The notes below the pieces were generated by a model, which ran no database searches, was not told where the DNA came from, and worked only from the letters and a program-made list of their open reading frames with translations. A stretch of DNA of 64,000 nucleotides from Coleophoma eucalyptorum (lineage: Eukaryota; Ascomycota; Leotiomycetes; Helotiales; Dermateaceae): positions 124,001 to 188,000 of the forward strand of contig JALRME010000025.1 in assembly GCA_026120035.1 (NCBI GenBank). Reading direction: 5' to 3'. Of the stretch, positions 36,783 through 48,265 are shown piece by piece. Every line of letters starts with the position of its first letter. Positions within the stretch are counted from its first letter, which is position 1. The translations under genes and the position numbers were made by a program.

Positions 36783-39107
36783 ATGGAAGAAAATCGGAAG
36801 CGCAAGCGAGATATCTTGAGTTGCCGGGACTGTCGCCGGCGGAAGATGAAATGCGATCGTGAAGTACCTGTTTGTGGACGTTGCCGGAGTCGTGGAATCG
36901 CTCATCTATGCACCTATGATTCTGAACCAAAGCAAGGAAGCCCGGGGAATAGTGATAAGGACACAGATCTACCAGGGAAGTTCTCGGCTCCGATACTGTC
37001 TACTTTCAATACGCTGCCAAAGCTTACTGAGGAGGGGACAGCCCATGAGGACCTTGCTACCGTTGTGAGACAGCAGGCGAAGACCATCGAGCAGCTTAAT
37101 AATAGGTTGAAAATACTGGAAAGAGTAGTTTCTACATTTCCACAGAGTTCTCAGGAAATTGTAGCCGCGCCAAAGGATGTGGACTATGAATCCTTAAAAG
37201 ATGCAAATGCTAGTCGTGAGAGCATACTCTTTCGTGGAAGAGGATTTACCACGCATTTCTTTGGAACGACCCACGCAACGAGTCTTTATGCTAATGTAAG
37301 TTGATCTTCTACTTCCAAGCACGTGGAATTTAGCAGTTGAGATAAATTTAATTGCTAACTGAACCAGTTTCCCGAGGTGAGAACGTACATGGCCGAAATC
37401 TATCCAGATTCAAGTCTGGATGGAATTCGACATGAATACAAAGCGTTGCGTGTCAGGTGGAAAGCCCAAAGTAATTTTCAATCACCTACGGAGAATCTCC
37501 TGAGTCTAATGCCTCTCAGACTCGTCGCTGACAAGTTGATCATATTGTATTTCGATACATTTGAGACTACTTACCGAATCTTGCATAAACCAAGCTTCTG
37601 GAGAAACTATATTGCATATTGGGAACAACCATCAGAAGCACCGCATGGATTTGCTGTCCTCCTACTGCTTGCGATGGCGACAGTACGATGTGCATCTCCA
37701 AACTATCAACTAGCTTTCCACCCAACCGGATCCACGGCAAGGACGGAGGCAATATCATGGATTCTGGCATGTGATTCATGGATAAGAAGGCAAAGCAATA
37801 AGCATAGGAATATCGCAATGTACCAAGCCCGACTTCTTCGACTCATTGCTGCTTCGACAAATTGTTATAAAGCCAAGGAGTTCTACCCTGAAGCTGAGAC
37901 CACCCTGAATTACTTCAAGACAGCAGGAATGCACCGAAATCCAGCCTTATTGAGTTCGAAATGTTCTGTATTTGACCAAGAGATGAGAAAGCGGCTCTGG
38001 GCATCAGCAGCGGAACTGGAGCTTGAGTCAGCAATTAGTAGAGGTGTGTCGTCGAGTCTTTCAGATCTTTATATTGACTGCCCGGCGCCATTGAATATCA
38101 ACGACGAGGATATATGTGCGACCTCGACTGAAGTTCCCATTTCGAGACCAGTATCTGAATATACTTCGACCTCATTCTTGCATCTTTCAAGTCGGAGTTT
38201 TCCGCTGCGAATTAGGTTGAATTCCATTGTTAATAATCCTCAACAATGCTACTCCTTTGAGGAAGCTCTGCAGGAAGAAAAAAAGGTCCAAGAGTTTCTG
38301 GAAGCACTACCACACTGGGACGGTCACCACCAGCAAGCTTCCTCATTGTTGGAAATTGAATTACGAAGATTCCTTGTCTACTTATACAGTGATATATCCG
38401 GAAAATTCAAATCGAATCACCGTCAATATTCGAGAATGACTTCCTACAACTCTTCGAAGCGCATAATAGACCTTCTGCACAATCTGACCATGGCAGAAAA
38501 TTTCACTGTCGTTTTATCTCGGACAGACGCTTTGCAGGCTGCTTCACTCTGTCATATTGCCTTTCTTTCGACACTAGACAAAGGTATCTTCCTGTTCAAA
38601 ATCTGTATTACCAGAAGTTAACAAAGAGATAGATGACACTCTTCTTGATTATATCAGGACTACACACTCGAACACTGTAGAAAAGGCCCTAGACATGCTA
38701 GAAGAGAAAGCAGTGCGAACCGGGTGTGGCACCCAGTATCTCTGGTATATCAGTGCATGGAACGGCCTTGTTCAACAGAGAATGCAACCTGAACGCTCTG
38801 CAAAATTTAAGGATTGCGTGATGGACCGAGTCGTAAAGGTATATCACAAATTTTTGGCTTTCCAAGATACATCAGCGGCTTGTCTGCCACTACGTAGAGG
38901 CATTCTTGCCAGCACTGACGAGCCCTTTGAAAGTTGTAACTCGGAATTAGCAATTGGATATACGACAGTAAGTGAAGCGGTTAAAATAACTAATAGCTGA
39001 TTTGAAAATTACTGACTTATATCTTGATACAGGATATGCCAAGCAATTTTGATGACATAGATTGGAGTTTTGATGGCTTCTGGTCATTTGATATACCTCA
39101 GGCGTGA
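36783..39107 (+). CDS. Zn(II)2Cys6 fungal transcription factor
   Basis: This sequence-specific nuclear regulator has about 718 residues in four exons (36783-37295, 37368-38583, 38615-38967 and 39033-39107). The N-terminal binuclear zinc cluster reads CRDCRRRKMKCDREVPVC...CRSRGIAHLC, with all six cysteines and a basic first loop. A short Leu-rich coiled coil (residues ~85-115) could dimerise it. The fungal_trans middle homology region begins near residue 195 (LVADKLIILYFDTFETTYRILHKPSF). The C-terminus is acidic and aromatic (NFDDIDWSFDGFWSFD), like an activation domain. The third 3' splice site is ambiguous: 38614 or 38626 both keep the frame and differ by four residues. It probably acts on the neighbouring MFS gene. 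Confidence 0.9.
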
Positions 39108-39452
39108 AGTACGTCGGCATGGAGGAAAAGGTCGAGCTTGCAAGTAGAAAGAAGATGTAAAAGAGGTTGCCGAAGAGAAAGTCGTCCAACAATACCACAT
39201 GCAAATAGGCAGCTATGTCTTGCTCTTTTTGTTCTTTATTGCTCGTAATACAACCACAATTTCGATCTTGCCTGCATACTTATAAACTTCACTTTTAACA
39301 GAGTCAACTAGTGAAGTAATTCTACCACAGAAGAAAATCAGAACCAATAAAAGTCAAAGGAGGGTCCAATAATCATCACTAATGACCTCATCTCTAATCT
39401 CCATAGGAAAATTCTCCCACTTCTCATCATCCAAACCGTTTATCTGGCTCCA
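39108..39452. other. Convergent intergenic region
   Basis: These 345 bp lie between the 3' ends of the Zn2Cys6 regulator and the orphan gene at 39453. Nothing is recognised. Confidence 0.45.
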
Positions 39453-40339
39453 TTATTTTCTCTCTCCTTCAGCTTCCTGCGGATCAGTTGTAGTATGGAA
39501 ATTGAGAACTTGAAATTGACCCAAGTTCTGGTTGTACTCGGCACCGAAATCGTTGCTCCCTTCAGAGGTAATCTGGGTCTCAAGGAGTCTTTTGTGTAGT
39601 GGTATAGGTGTTGTATCGGGTGACGGGGGTGGTCCTGTTGGTAATTCTTCTGTTCTCCACGCCTGCTGGGTCAATCGTAGCGCGCTTGCTGCTCTGTGCA
39701 TATAATCTGCCACTTGCTTCTGCATTTGCGACTTCTTAGACCCAGTAACAGATTCCTGCCGTTCGACTGCATCTGAAGCAGAATATGTAGCGTCAAGTTG
39801 TATTTTGTTGGTGTCTGAACTAGGAGGAGCTTTATGGATCTTCTGCATGGCTTTCTGGTGGTGCTTACTGGCACTGTGCATGATAACCCATGGAGTACAA
39901 CCTGTCTTTGAGTCGGTATGTACAGCCTTCGTGTTGGTTGAAGGATTGTCAGAAGAATCCATAGAAGTGTTATATGAACCCATATTGTGGAGCCTGGGCT
40001 CTAGTTTTGCCATGGCTGGGTCGGCAGTCTCTTTTGTTTTGTCTTCCGACGTAGATGTCAAGCTCTCCGGGCCTTCCTTGTGCTCGAATGTATCAAAAGA
40101 TTGGAAGGTCTCTTGGTATTGACTTTCTGGATTTTTACAGCATCCAAATCCAGAGCACAGCCATGATTCCAATCGCTTCTGTGCATCCAGTTGCTCATTA
40201 AGCTTCTGCGTCTGTCTCCTAGGAAATCTCGGCGAAATTTATCATCTTCCCACCCTTTTGACACCTCTTGGAGTGACGGTATGGTCTGTATCTCCGTGAA
40301 GGGGTCCTGTCTATTTTGAAGCTCTAGTAATTCTTCCAT
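39453..40339 (-). CDS. Hypothetical hydrophilic protein, unrecognised
   Basis: The main exon (40211-39453) encodes about 252 residues rich in Ser, Thr, Gln and Lys. It has a heptad-like start (QKLNEQLDAQKRLESWL), then a short cysteine patch (CSGFGCC). I found no known domain, signal peptide or membrane helix. A first exon 40339-40265 joined by an intron 40212-40264 keeps the frame and gives 277 residues with a continuous coiled-coil-like N-terminus. The donor GTGTCA is weak, so the 5' end is uncertain. The alternative is translation from the ATG at 40172. No conservation could be tested, so this may be a lineage-specific or non-functional frame. Confidence 0.4.
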
Positions 40340-41296
40340 GAACCCATGAACAATTATTTCCTCCGGTTCCAATTACTATCAATTGCCGCGGGAACATTTC
40401 CTCCATCGTCGTGGGAGAGTCTGCTGGTTTGTTGAAAGATACTATAACTGGTATAAGGCGAGAAAAAATAGGAAGATGGTACAGCAGAACTGTATAAATG
40501 TGGCAGAACATGTGAATACAGTGAAGAGTTGTGGTTAGAAGTTCCCTACTAAGTAAGCATAGAGCAGTGGATGTTGCTTAAGTCTTGGAGGATACTTCAA
40601 CGAAATATCCCGTAGGTTGGTAAGAAGCTTTGTGTAAGGTCTATCTCGAACTTGGTACCAACTGGTGTTGGGACTTGAAGTCAATCATCAACGTGTCTGG
40701 AGAAATAACACTCTGGGTAGGATCAAACTGCTGGAATAGTTGAATAATTGTTCAGTCCTGCATCCCGGATCATTGTGAACAACCGAGAAGCGATCCAGAC
40801 ACCGAGATCGTATTCGATGCTGTAAATTTACAAACTTAAGAAGTGCGACCTTCATGTTACGGAGAGTTAGTGACATAGAAACTACACCGACGACGTACTG
40901 TAGAAACCTAGTCTACGCAAACCTCTATGGTATGGAAGGTTTCATATGATCTAGCGAACTCAAAAGTAGACAGGTCCGCATAACTCAAATCACTGAAGAA
41001 CTTTTCGCTATTCTGAGCACTCACGTAAGCACGAAGTTTTGTCCGAGAATGGTTTGGGATGTATGCCAGATACGTTGGTAATTTGCACGAAAATTCTAAG
41101 TATCACGATCTTGAAAATATCGCATGTGAAGGAATGAAGGCTTTGGGAATTTTAAAATATCATCCACGCGTCAGGGTTTGAAGGTGGCTGAAATAATTTG
41201 ATTCAACGAGCAATCATAACTTAAATTATAATTCTGTCCCTGATGCTGTGCACTCAAAGTACAGAAGACAACCCGGCCCGATGTCATTGCAATATA
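40340..41296. other. Intergenic region
   Basis: No supported gene, repeat or RNA was seen in this 957-bp stretch. Confidence 0.45.
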
Positions 41297-42951
41297 TCAT
41301 CTAAAATTCAAATTGAAAAATCGGCTTGGGGTCGATGCAACAGGTACTTCTTTATCATCCTTCCAGTCCCACTCGTCTGCAGTAAACATGAATTTGGAAG
41401 CCTTCTCGAGACCAATTGGACCCGAGCCAGCAGATGCCCACATACTCAAGTGCTTATCGTCAAATACAAAAGACCTTTTGTCGAGCCCAACAGCCTTGTC
41501 GTTTACTTCAAAAGCCTTGGTGTGAAGAGACGACGCACGTCCGTGTTCGAGACGTGCCCATGAGAGCTCATCCCGGTTCTTGAACCACCGGATGCTATTA
41601 ACTGAGGCGCCGTGAACGATGCATGTCTTGATGTGGTCAAGAGGTTTCAAAATCCGGGACCGAAGACCGCAATGATTATGATTGCTGTCGATCTGATAGC
41701 TTGGTACTTGATGGAGAAGTGTTACTAGATCTTCGATGCTGCCCGCATACGCCTCTGGCCAGACATATTCTGGATCTTCAGGGCTGATGCCCGTAAAGCA
41801 AGAGAGCGAGAGTAGCTTCTTGCTAGTAAGAAACTTAATCATTTCGCCTAACTGGAAAGAATCACACGCAGGACTACTATCGTAACCCAATGTACATTGC
41901 CGAACCTTTGAGGTGTAGATGTTAAGGTAGTGCTGTACAAGCGAGGCAATAGTATTCAAAATACACTTGCGACGAAGTGCTAGCTCATCTGTAAGCTGTA
42001 AGTGAATGTTCTGTCTATGTGCCAATTGTATTACCGACCTTCTAAGCCACCTGGAAGAGTCCACCAGCGAGCAGTTGACTGATATGATCCATCGTCCATG
42101 GAATTCCACCTAACAGAACCTTTAAGCACCAGCTCCTTGGTGCAACTCTCGAATGTTGCATTAGCCTGTAAAGGGTTGAGCTTTGCAAGATAAAATATGA
42201 GTAACTTCTTTCTAATAATTTCTTCGGTAGAGTTGGCAGGATATTTGTATCGTGCAAGCTGGCTTTCCTTAAGATAGCGTGCCACTGGTTCTAAGCATTC
42301 GTAGGCTTCCCCCATAGTAACTAGAACTGTCAGGTAATGGAGTCCGATGTGCTTGTTATCAGTAACATGACCACCCCCATGCGTGATTCTCAGCATATCC
42401 TCGAATACTTTCTCTCGACCAAGTGTCATAGTACCGTCTTCATCGTCCTGGATCTTGAGACGAGGAAGGACCTCAGCCGAAGCAGAGGAGGGATCATTGT
42501 CAGACCCTTTCAGTTGTTCCAAATGCTCTTTAACCTGCAAGCCTTCCTGGAAGACATCTGATCCCAATAGCTGCTCAAAGTACTTTGAGTTCTTCTTCAG
42601 CGTATCAATACGAACTCGATACAGCTTTCGAATTGCAGGTAAGCCGGATTTCTTATGTGTTTGTTTTGCTATCTTGTCTATAGCCAAAGTTCCTTCTATA
42701 GATTTCTCCCATAATGGCGTGACTTCGAATGTTACATCTAATATGATGTCTCCCGTGGCTCTGATGTCAACGACTGGAAGTTCCTCTCCATCTACGAGTA
42801 TTGTGGTCAACGGTTCTTGGGCTGACTCTGCAGACATAGTCGGCGATGTATTCGTACCTGTATTCGTACCATCCGCGAGCCGTGTTGGTTGCTTTGGTGC
42901 CTGTGGCTCTTTGCCACGTACAACTTTGGGCTTCGCCTTCGGAGTGGGCAT
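41297..42951 (-). CDS. BTB/POZ-like fungal protein of unknown function
   Basis: Two exons (42951-42039 and 41988-41297, intron 41989-42038) encode 534 residues. The layout matches a broad ascomycete family often annotated as BTB domain proteins. A basic Lys/Pro-rich N-terminus comes first, then a domain beginning ILVDGEELPVVDIRATGDIILDV. RVRIDTLKKNSKYFEQLLG follows (the usual BTB 'residues that are hidden when folded' region). The second half has RWWTLPGGLEDELALRRKC and a Cys-containing CTLGYDSSPACDSFQLGEM. These motifs recur in fungal paralogues as I remember them. The start is taken as the ATG of MPTPKAK because the open frame further upstream has no ATG. Possible role: adaptor for cullin-3 ligases or a structural protein; unknown. 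Confidence 0.75.
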
Positions 42952-45900
42952 CCTCGTACGTCGCAGCCAGCGTATCGGTGGGAGCTTTCTCGAATGTGGG
43001 GTATTGTGGCTCGAAACTGAAGACAATACGTACGATGTGCGTAGATCACCTCCTTTGACTCTACCAGGTGAGAAATAAACGCAGACAATTTTCTCTGCGT
43101 TTGTATCTGTTGGTATGGCGGACAGAGCTGTAACCAGTGAAGCCCAGTTCTGCGCCCGTCGAGTCGCTGAGTCGTTCCAGTTGTGTTTGGATCGGTCGCT
43201 CGGAATAGTTACAAAATTTTAGCTCGCTTTTGGGAAGCCACACCACGACAAATTCTTCAAGGATATGGCCAATCCATTCTCCCACGACAATGTTTTGCGA
43301 CGACCTGCGTATGCAGCGAAGACGATTTGAAGCACCCAAGACAGACGGTCTGAAAGCGAGCGGCTTCTTTGCCGTCATCAACTACAACTTTCAACGGACC
43401 GACATTTATCCGGCAGGTCGCCTTCACGCAGACACATGAAGGGGAGCTAGAATCTTATGGATAACTTCACTCATTAAGGTCAAGACTTCAATAATTCAAT
43501 GGTCTTTTCTAATTATAATAGATTGATTTCAGTTCCTTAGTGATCTGAAAGATCCAAATCAATCGTCCCTCAATCACCATGTCTGTTTGTGATCGTTGCT
43601 AGCGGTCTCTTCACTACGGAATCTGTTTGAGCGACCTAGCTATGCATGCATTCTACAATCACGAGGTGATTAAGAGCCCAAGTGGGTGATCAAACCTAGT
43701 AATATTACCACCGGCTTGCTCATAATTACAGATCATCAAATACAGCAACATAATAAATAAAGAGCTAGCGTTGAAATCCACTGTACTTGATATTGTCCGA
43801 CAAGATCGACGACTATCCGAGAAGCTTACTTTGCTCAGTCGAACCTGGTCTTTCCAATGCGTTCTCCTTTTACCTGGCATTAATTTATAGCATGCGGCTG
43901 GCTTGATGCAATGGAATTGCTCGTCTTACGCGCATCTATTTCTTGATTCGTATGAAGTATAACATGAGGCAAGCCTCATTCGCATGCCCTCTCTAGATAT
44001 ACTGACACTCGATTGCAGATTGAATTTCCGATGGCATTCTGCATCAGAATCCAGTTAGAAGCTTTCTTACTAAATGGACTGCTGCCAGGGCCACGGTCGT
44101 ACTTGGTGATTAGGGATAGACACCGTATGCTACAGGCCTGTAATTGGTTCTCAAGGGCGATACTTCATCAACTGATCAGGACACCACTTTGGTTAGCATC
44201 TTCATCCTGGAGACTAATCGTCTCATGGGCAGCTCTGTTAGCAATCACTGAAGATCCTTATGGTTACCTTTTGAAGCTGATCTTGAAGATCGAGCTATGC
44301 TCAAGCATTTTGTATATGGCATCTTCTGGAGGAGCACATCGTCATGCTTTCAAGTCGTGACGCGCTTCAGTTTCCAGCAGACTAGCTCCCATCTGGACTT
44401 CCCTCAAACCCTTTTTCTATCACACCTGTGATTTTCTATCTGAGCACACTATTCAAATAAGCGCTCGATATGTTGCGAGTATCAGAATTGTTGTATCCAC
44501 CTCTCGTATCTGGTATATCAAGTCACAGCTGCTCTTAGTTTTGGCCACCAAGACTTCTTCAACTTGGAGGATGAACCTAGTATTGGAGGTATTGAGACAA
44601 AACCAGTCGCACGATAGACTGTGGAGCCAATACGTCCTTTATCTGCGAGTAGCCTTAGCTGTTCCACCTTTGGATGGTTGGGAAGACGTGTTGACGGGAT
44701 CCATTTATGGATCAAGTACCACACCAGATACTGAATACATTCCACCTATACCCATGCCTGGATGGTGTAAAGCATAATTTGACCTGACGGTACGAAGTTA
44801 GGAAGGTCATACCGGTGTCAATAGGTGTTTAAGTCTTTTGAGTAAACCTACATCGCAAGCAAAAAAGACCTCAAATGTCGAATGCCAAGGCTCCCAGGCC
44901 TAGGTTCTGGTAGTGCTGTTCAAGAAATGGAGGCCTGCCTCACTGTTCTATTTAACATCGATAATAAGATATTGATAGTCCTAGGCCGGCTTTCTCACTT
45001 GGAACAGCAATAAAGCAACTTCCATCTCTGATGAAGAGATGCAAATAACCAGAAGAGATCAAGGCACCTATCACTAGGTGCTAAGATAGCCTTCCAAAGC
45101 CACCCCTTTGTAGCCCACTCTCAAATATTTGGAGGCCAACGATGGTTGTTGAACTGGAACAAGGCAGTAGCTGAAGTCGATGGAGGAGACTTCTTGTTGT
45201 GCTGTTGTGCTTTTCGGTCGATAGCTCCATGGCCGAGGAAAGCTAGAGTGAGCTTTGTCTTAAGCTATCTTCAAGAATTGATACCGAATCCTCGGCCGTA
45301 GCAATTGATGCTTTGAGGAAGATGTGGCGGTAGGCTACTGAGCACCTGACTGCTCCTTGTTGATTGGAATAAAGAGACAGCCTAAGTTGGGTATGTCTCT
45401 GCAAGTTTCCCTTCGATCTCTCTAAGTCTTCCCCCGATAGTTTTACATTAGTGTTGAAAGGAAGCGACAGGCATACCTAGATGCTAGATCGACATTTTGC
45501 GCGGACTCTGACGCGTTGACGCGTTGAGAATGGATAGTCAGACCGCGATTTAGATTGGACAGAGGCCTTTGTCACAACAATGATTCTTTCATTATCCTAC
45601 AGCAACTCGAGCTATTGGCTAGTGGTTGTACTGGATTCCCAGTTGTTGCCGATGAACTCGAATATCCTGGAAAGAAGTGTGGAACGTAGGATGCTATACG
45701 GGTTAAACGATTGTGTCGTCGATGGAGCATGAACATCTGCTGAGTAAATTCATGTTCCCTAAGTTAATCAGCACACTCATATTGTGAAGGTTATTCAAAT
45801 CTTTATTATTGATTAAGATCAGAATAGTTCCCACATATGATACCGCTTGGTTCGAGTTGAAGCTATTGTGTTGGGATTGAACTGGAGAGCAAAGTTACTA

Positions 45901-46754
45901 TTTCTAAGTATTGTGCAGACCAATATTCTTTGCTTAGCATTAGATATCTGACCCTTTTGTCTCCTAGACCTCTTCCCACATTCACACCACAATAATACAG
46001 AACAAGTTCGGGTTCATACAAAACGCATCCTCAATCAGTACCATCTTTACAAGCACGAGGTTCCATCAAAAAGATCAGAACTGTCTGTTAGTGCCTGTAA
46101 TTTCTTGATTTGTGCTTCTGCCTTCACCCATCCTCAAAAGCACTTGTCTCATCATCCAAAAAGTCCAACTAGGCGATTGTGTTGCGCGACAATCGAGCTT
46201 CAATATCTGAGGTCATCCTTAAATCTTTACATTACAGAAGACGGTCTAGCGATTTAGAAGTTTGCTTTCGACATCAAGGGATTCTAAGTTGCCATTGGCA
46301 GAAGTTTTCACTATACAGATCTCGTAAACAAGATCCTCAAAATCTTCATCGGTACGTAACTTTTGAGATAGATCTGGATCCAGCGAACCAAGACACCGTT
46401 CATTCCAACCACTTGGTTATCTCAGAGAATGGCAAACATACTCTGTTGCTCTTCAGGCTGAACTCAAGGACCAAACTCATCAATCTCAATCAAAGACTCT
46501 CGGTCTGTAATTCAGCGATAAGATACTCAAAGCACGGGTTTCAACTCGATTGTTGACGGACAAGTCCTCGCTTAATCCTTATTCTCAACTGCCAACTTTT
46601 GCTTCGCTATTCGTTTTACACGCTCCTCAGTCACAGTATTTCTTTGCGTCATTCATTCTAAACCATACTCAGTCACAGGAATTGTACTTTCCCACTAACT
46701 AGTGTGTTCAGTTACAGCATAAGTTGCTAACGATAAATATAGACTCCACCGAAC
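42952..46754. other. Gene-poor region of 3.8 kb
   Basis: No gene on either strand could be supported. Several open frames of 70-115 codons have no recognisable domains, and some lack an ATG. I saw no transposase, reverse transcriptase, long terminal repeat or terminal inverted repeat. The last ~600 bp are CT-rich and are probably the promoter and 5' leader of the gene at 46755. Confidence 0.45.
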
Positions 46755-47654
46755 ATGAAGTTGAACCTTCTTACCATCCTCTTGGCGCTACTGGGCGCAG
46801 TCCTGGTCCTTGGAGTCGACAACTCCCATGGCTTCATAGGGGTTACTATCAAATCTGAGGCTGGTTCTGTTACTTCGTTCGTCGAGCGCCCTGCTGCATC
46901 GATCAGTGTCACCACAACCTGGACGACCCTGCAAACCAGCAGCAGCACAGTAACGGTAACGGCGACAACCTATGTCATTGTTCATGTTACAAATATGATA
47001 AAATCCCATACAAGTACCACTACTACAGCCGCATTCTCGCCTACCGCCAGCAAGTCTCTCGCCATTAACATCTCTAACCCCTTCAGCCAATTCACCAAGG
47101 GTTTTAGAGCCTTGCAGAGATGGAGAAGCTCTGCAACGGGGAGCATCGAGTCTGAGATTGACTTTCTTGCCTTCGTATTAGAGGATCTTTGGGGAGAGCT
47201 TTTGAAAGACCTTGTAATTGCGCGCAAGGATATGTTTTCCGCCCTCGTTTCTGCAAAGCAGCTTTTGATCCTCACCTGCAAATGCTCTCCCGACTGGATC
47301 TACAATGGCTTCCAATCTCTGCGTACATTTAGCATCATTGCACCATGGACCGATGACCGAACATGGCCAAAGTCAATGAGACCTCATTTCGTCCGCCTTC
47401 TCGACATGCTGACCGTCTTCGCTGTTTGCCTTAAAGCTACCATCTGGGTACGCAAGATTGAAGTCGACTCCCTTCGCAGAATCAATGGCCGTGATCCCCT
47501 CTCTCGTTGGATCCGACCAATGATTCGACCTGCTGCACTTCTGTTCATCGGTCTGAACGCCGCTTACTGCTACATCCTTCTTCAGGTCATCATTACAGAA
47601 GGATTCGGTGAACCATATTCTATGAGCACTCGGGGTATCCAGCGTCAAGATTGA
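46755..47654 (+). CDS. Hypothetical secretory-pathway or membrane protein
   Basis: A single exon encodes 299 residues with a clear N-terminal signal peptide (LLTILLALLGAVLVLGV). A Ser/Thr-rich stretch follows (residues ~35-95), likely O-glycosylated. The middle section is amphipathic, with EIDFLAFVLEDLWGELL. Two hydrophobic segments lie near the C-terminus (LDMLTVFAVCLKATIWV and PAALLFIGLNAAYCYILLQVI). I do not recognise the family. No introns are needed and the ATG (AACATGAAG) is in a reasonable setting. It may be a lineage-specific protein. The next gene is a convergent Nramp transporter. Confidence 0.6.
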   Translation: MKLNLLTILLALLGAVLVLGVDNSHGFIGVTIKSEAGSVTSFVERPAASISVTTTWTTLQTSSSTVTVTATTYVIVHVTNMIKSHTSTTTTAAFSPTASKSLAINISNPFSQFTKGFRALQRWRSSATGSIESEIDFLAFVLEDLWGELLKDLVIARKDMFSALVSAKQLLILTCKCSPDWIYNGFQSLRTFSIIAPWTDDRTWPKSMRPHFVRLLDMLTVFAVCLKATIWVRKIEVDSLRRINGRDPLSRWIRPMIRPAALLFIGLNAAYCYILLQVIITEGFGEPYSMSTRGIQRQD

Positions 47655-48265
47655 CATGCAGTGAATCCCATCCTATCTATCTTCTTCTATTCCGTAATCG
47701 TGGCTTGGGCCATACGCCACATGTCACCTCCATTTCACTTCTTGCTAGGTGTCGTTTTTGTGTTGGTTGTCTGCCTGGTCTGAGAAGGCATTGATGATGG
47801 ATTTGACGCGATTCGATACGATCACTTTTGTGATTTCTTCACTATGGCATGAGGTTTAACGAGTTTATGGGTTGATGAGAAATAAGGGTACAGACTGTTG
47901 GAGATGAGATGAATCGGATGGACAACAGGCAGCCTCGAGACGTCTACCCTGCTTGTTTCTCCTTTGCCACTCTATCGGTATAACAGCATAAATGGCAAGC
48001 GGATGGGTAAACCTTCTTCCTCTCGATGTACAGTAATTCAAAAAAACAGTTTTAAGGAATGAAGTTGCTTATCCAATGCGAATTTAGAATCACTAATTTT
48101 GTGGACCTTTTTTCAGTTTAATATTTGGTTCTGCATCTAAAGATCTGGACGTGAGATACTCTCGTACACATCTCTATCACCGTCGCTTATCACAGTTATT
48201 TCCCGCCTACTGTCTGCTTCGCTCCCTCCCACGAGCCCACCTCGCACCACTAAAATATCTTCCAC
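47655..48265. other. Convergent intergenic region
   Basis: These 611 bp lie between the orphan membrane protein and the Nramp gene 3' ends. Nothing is recognised. Confidence 0.5.

Noticed and set aside
42952..43026. Upstream extension of the BTB-like protein to 43026
   Set aside because: It would start at TTG. The first ATG in frame is at 42951.
45231..45297. 9-bp inverted repeat GGCCGAGGA...TCCTCGGCC enclosing 49 nt with small inner stems, resembling a 67-nt structured RNA
   Set aside because: About twenty perfect 9-bp inverted repeats with such spacing are expected by chance in 64 kb, and the inner stems are only 4-5 bp.
46179..46556. 125-codon frame before the orphan membrane protein
   Set aside because: It begins with GTG and has no ATG near the start, no domain and no good splice partner. 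It is probably leader or random sequence.
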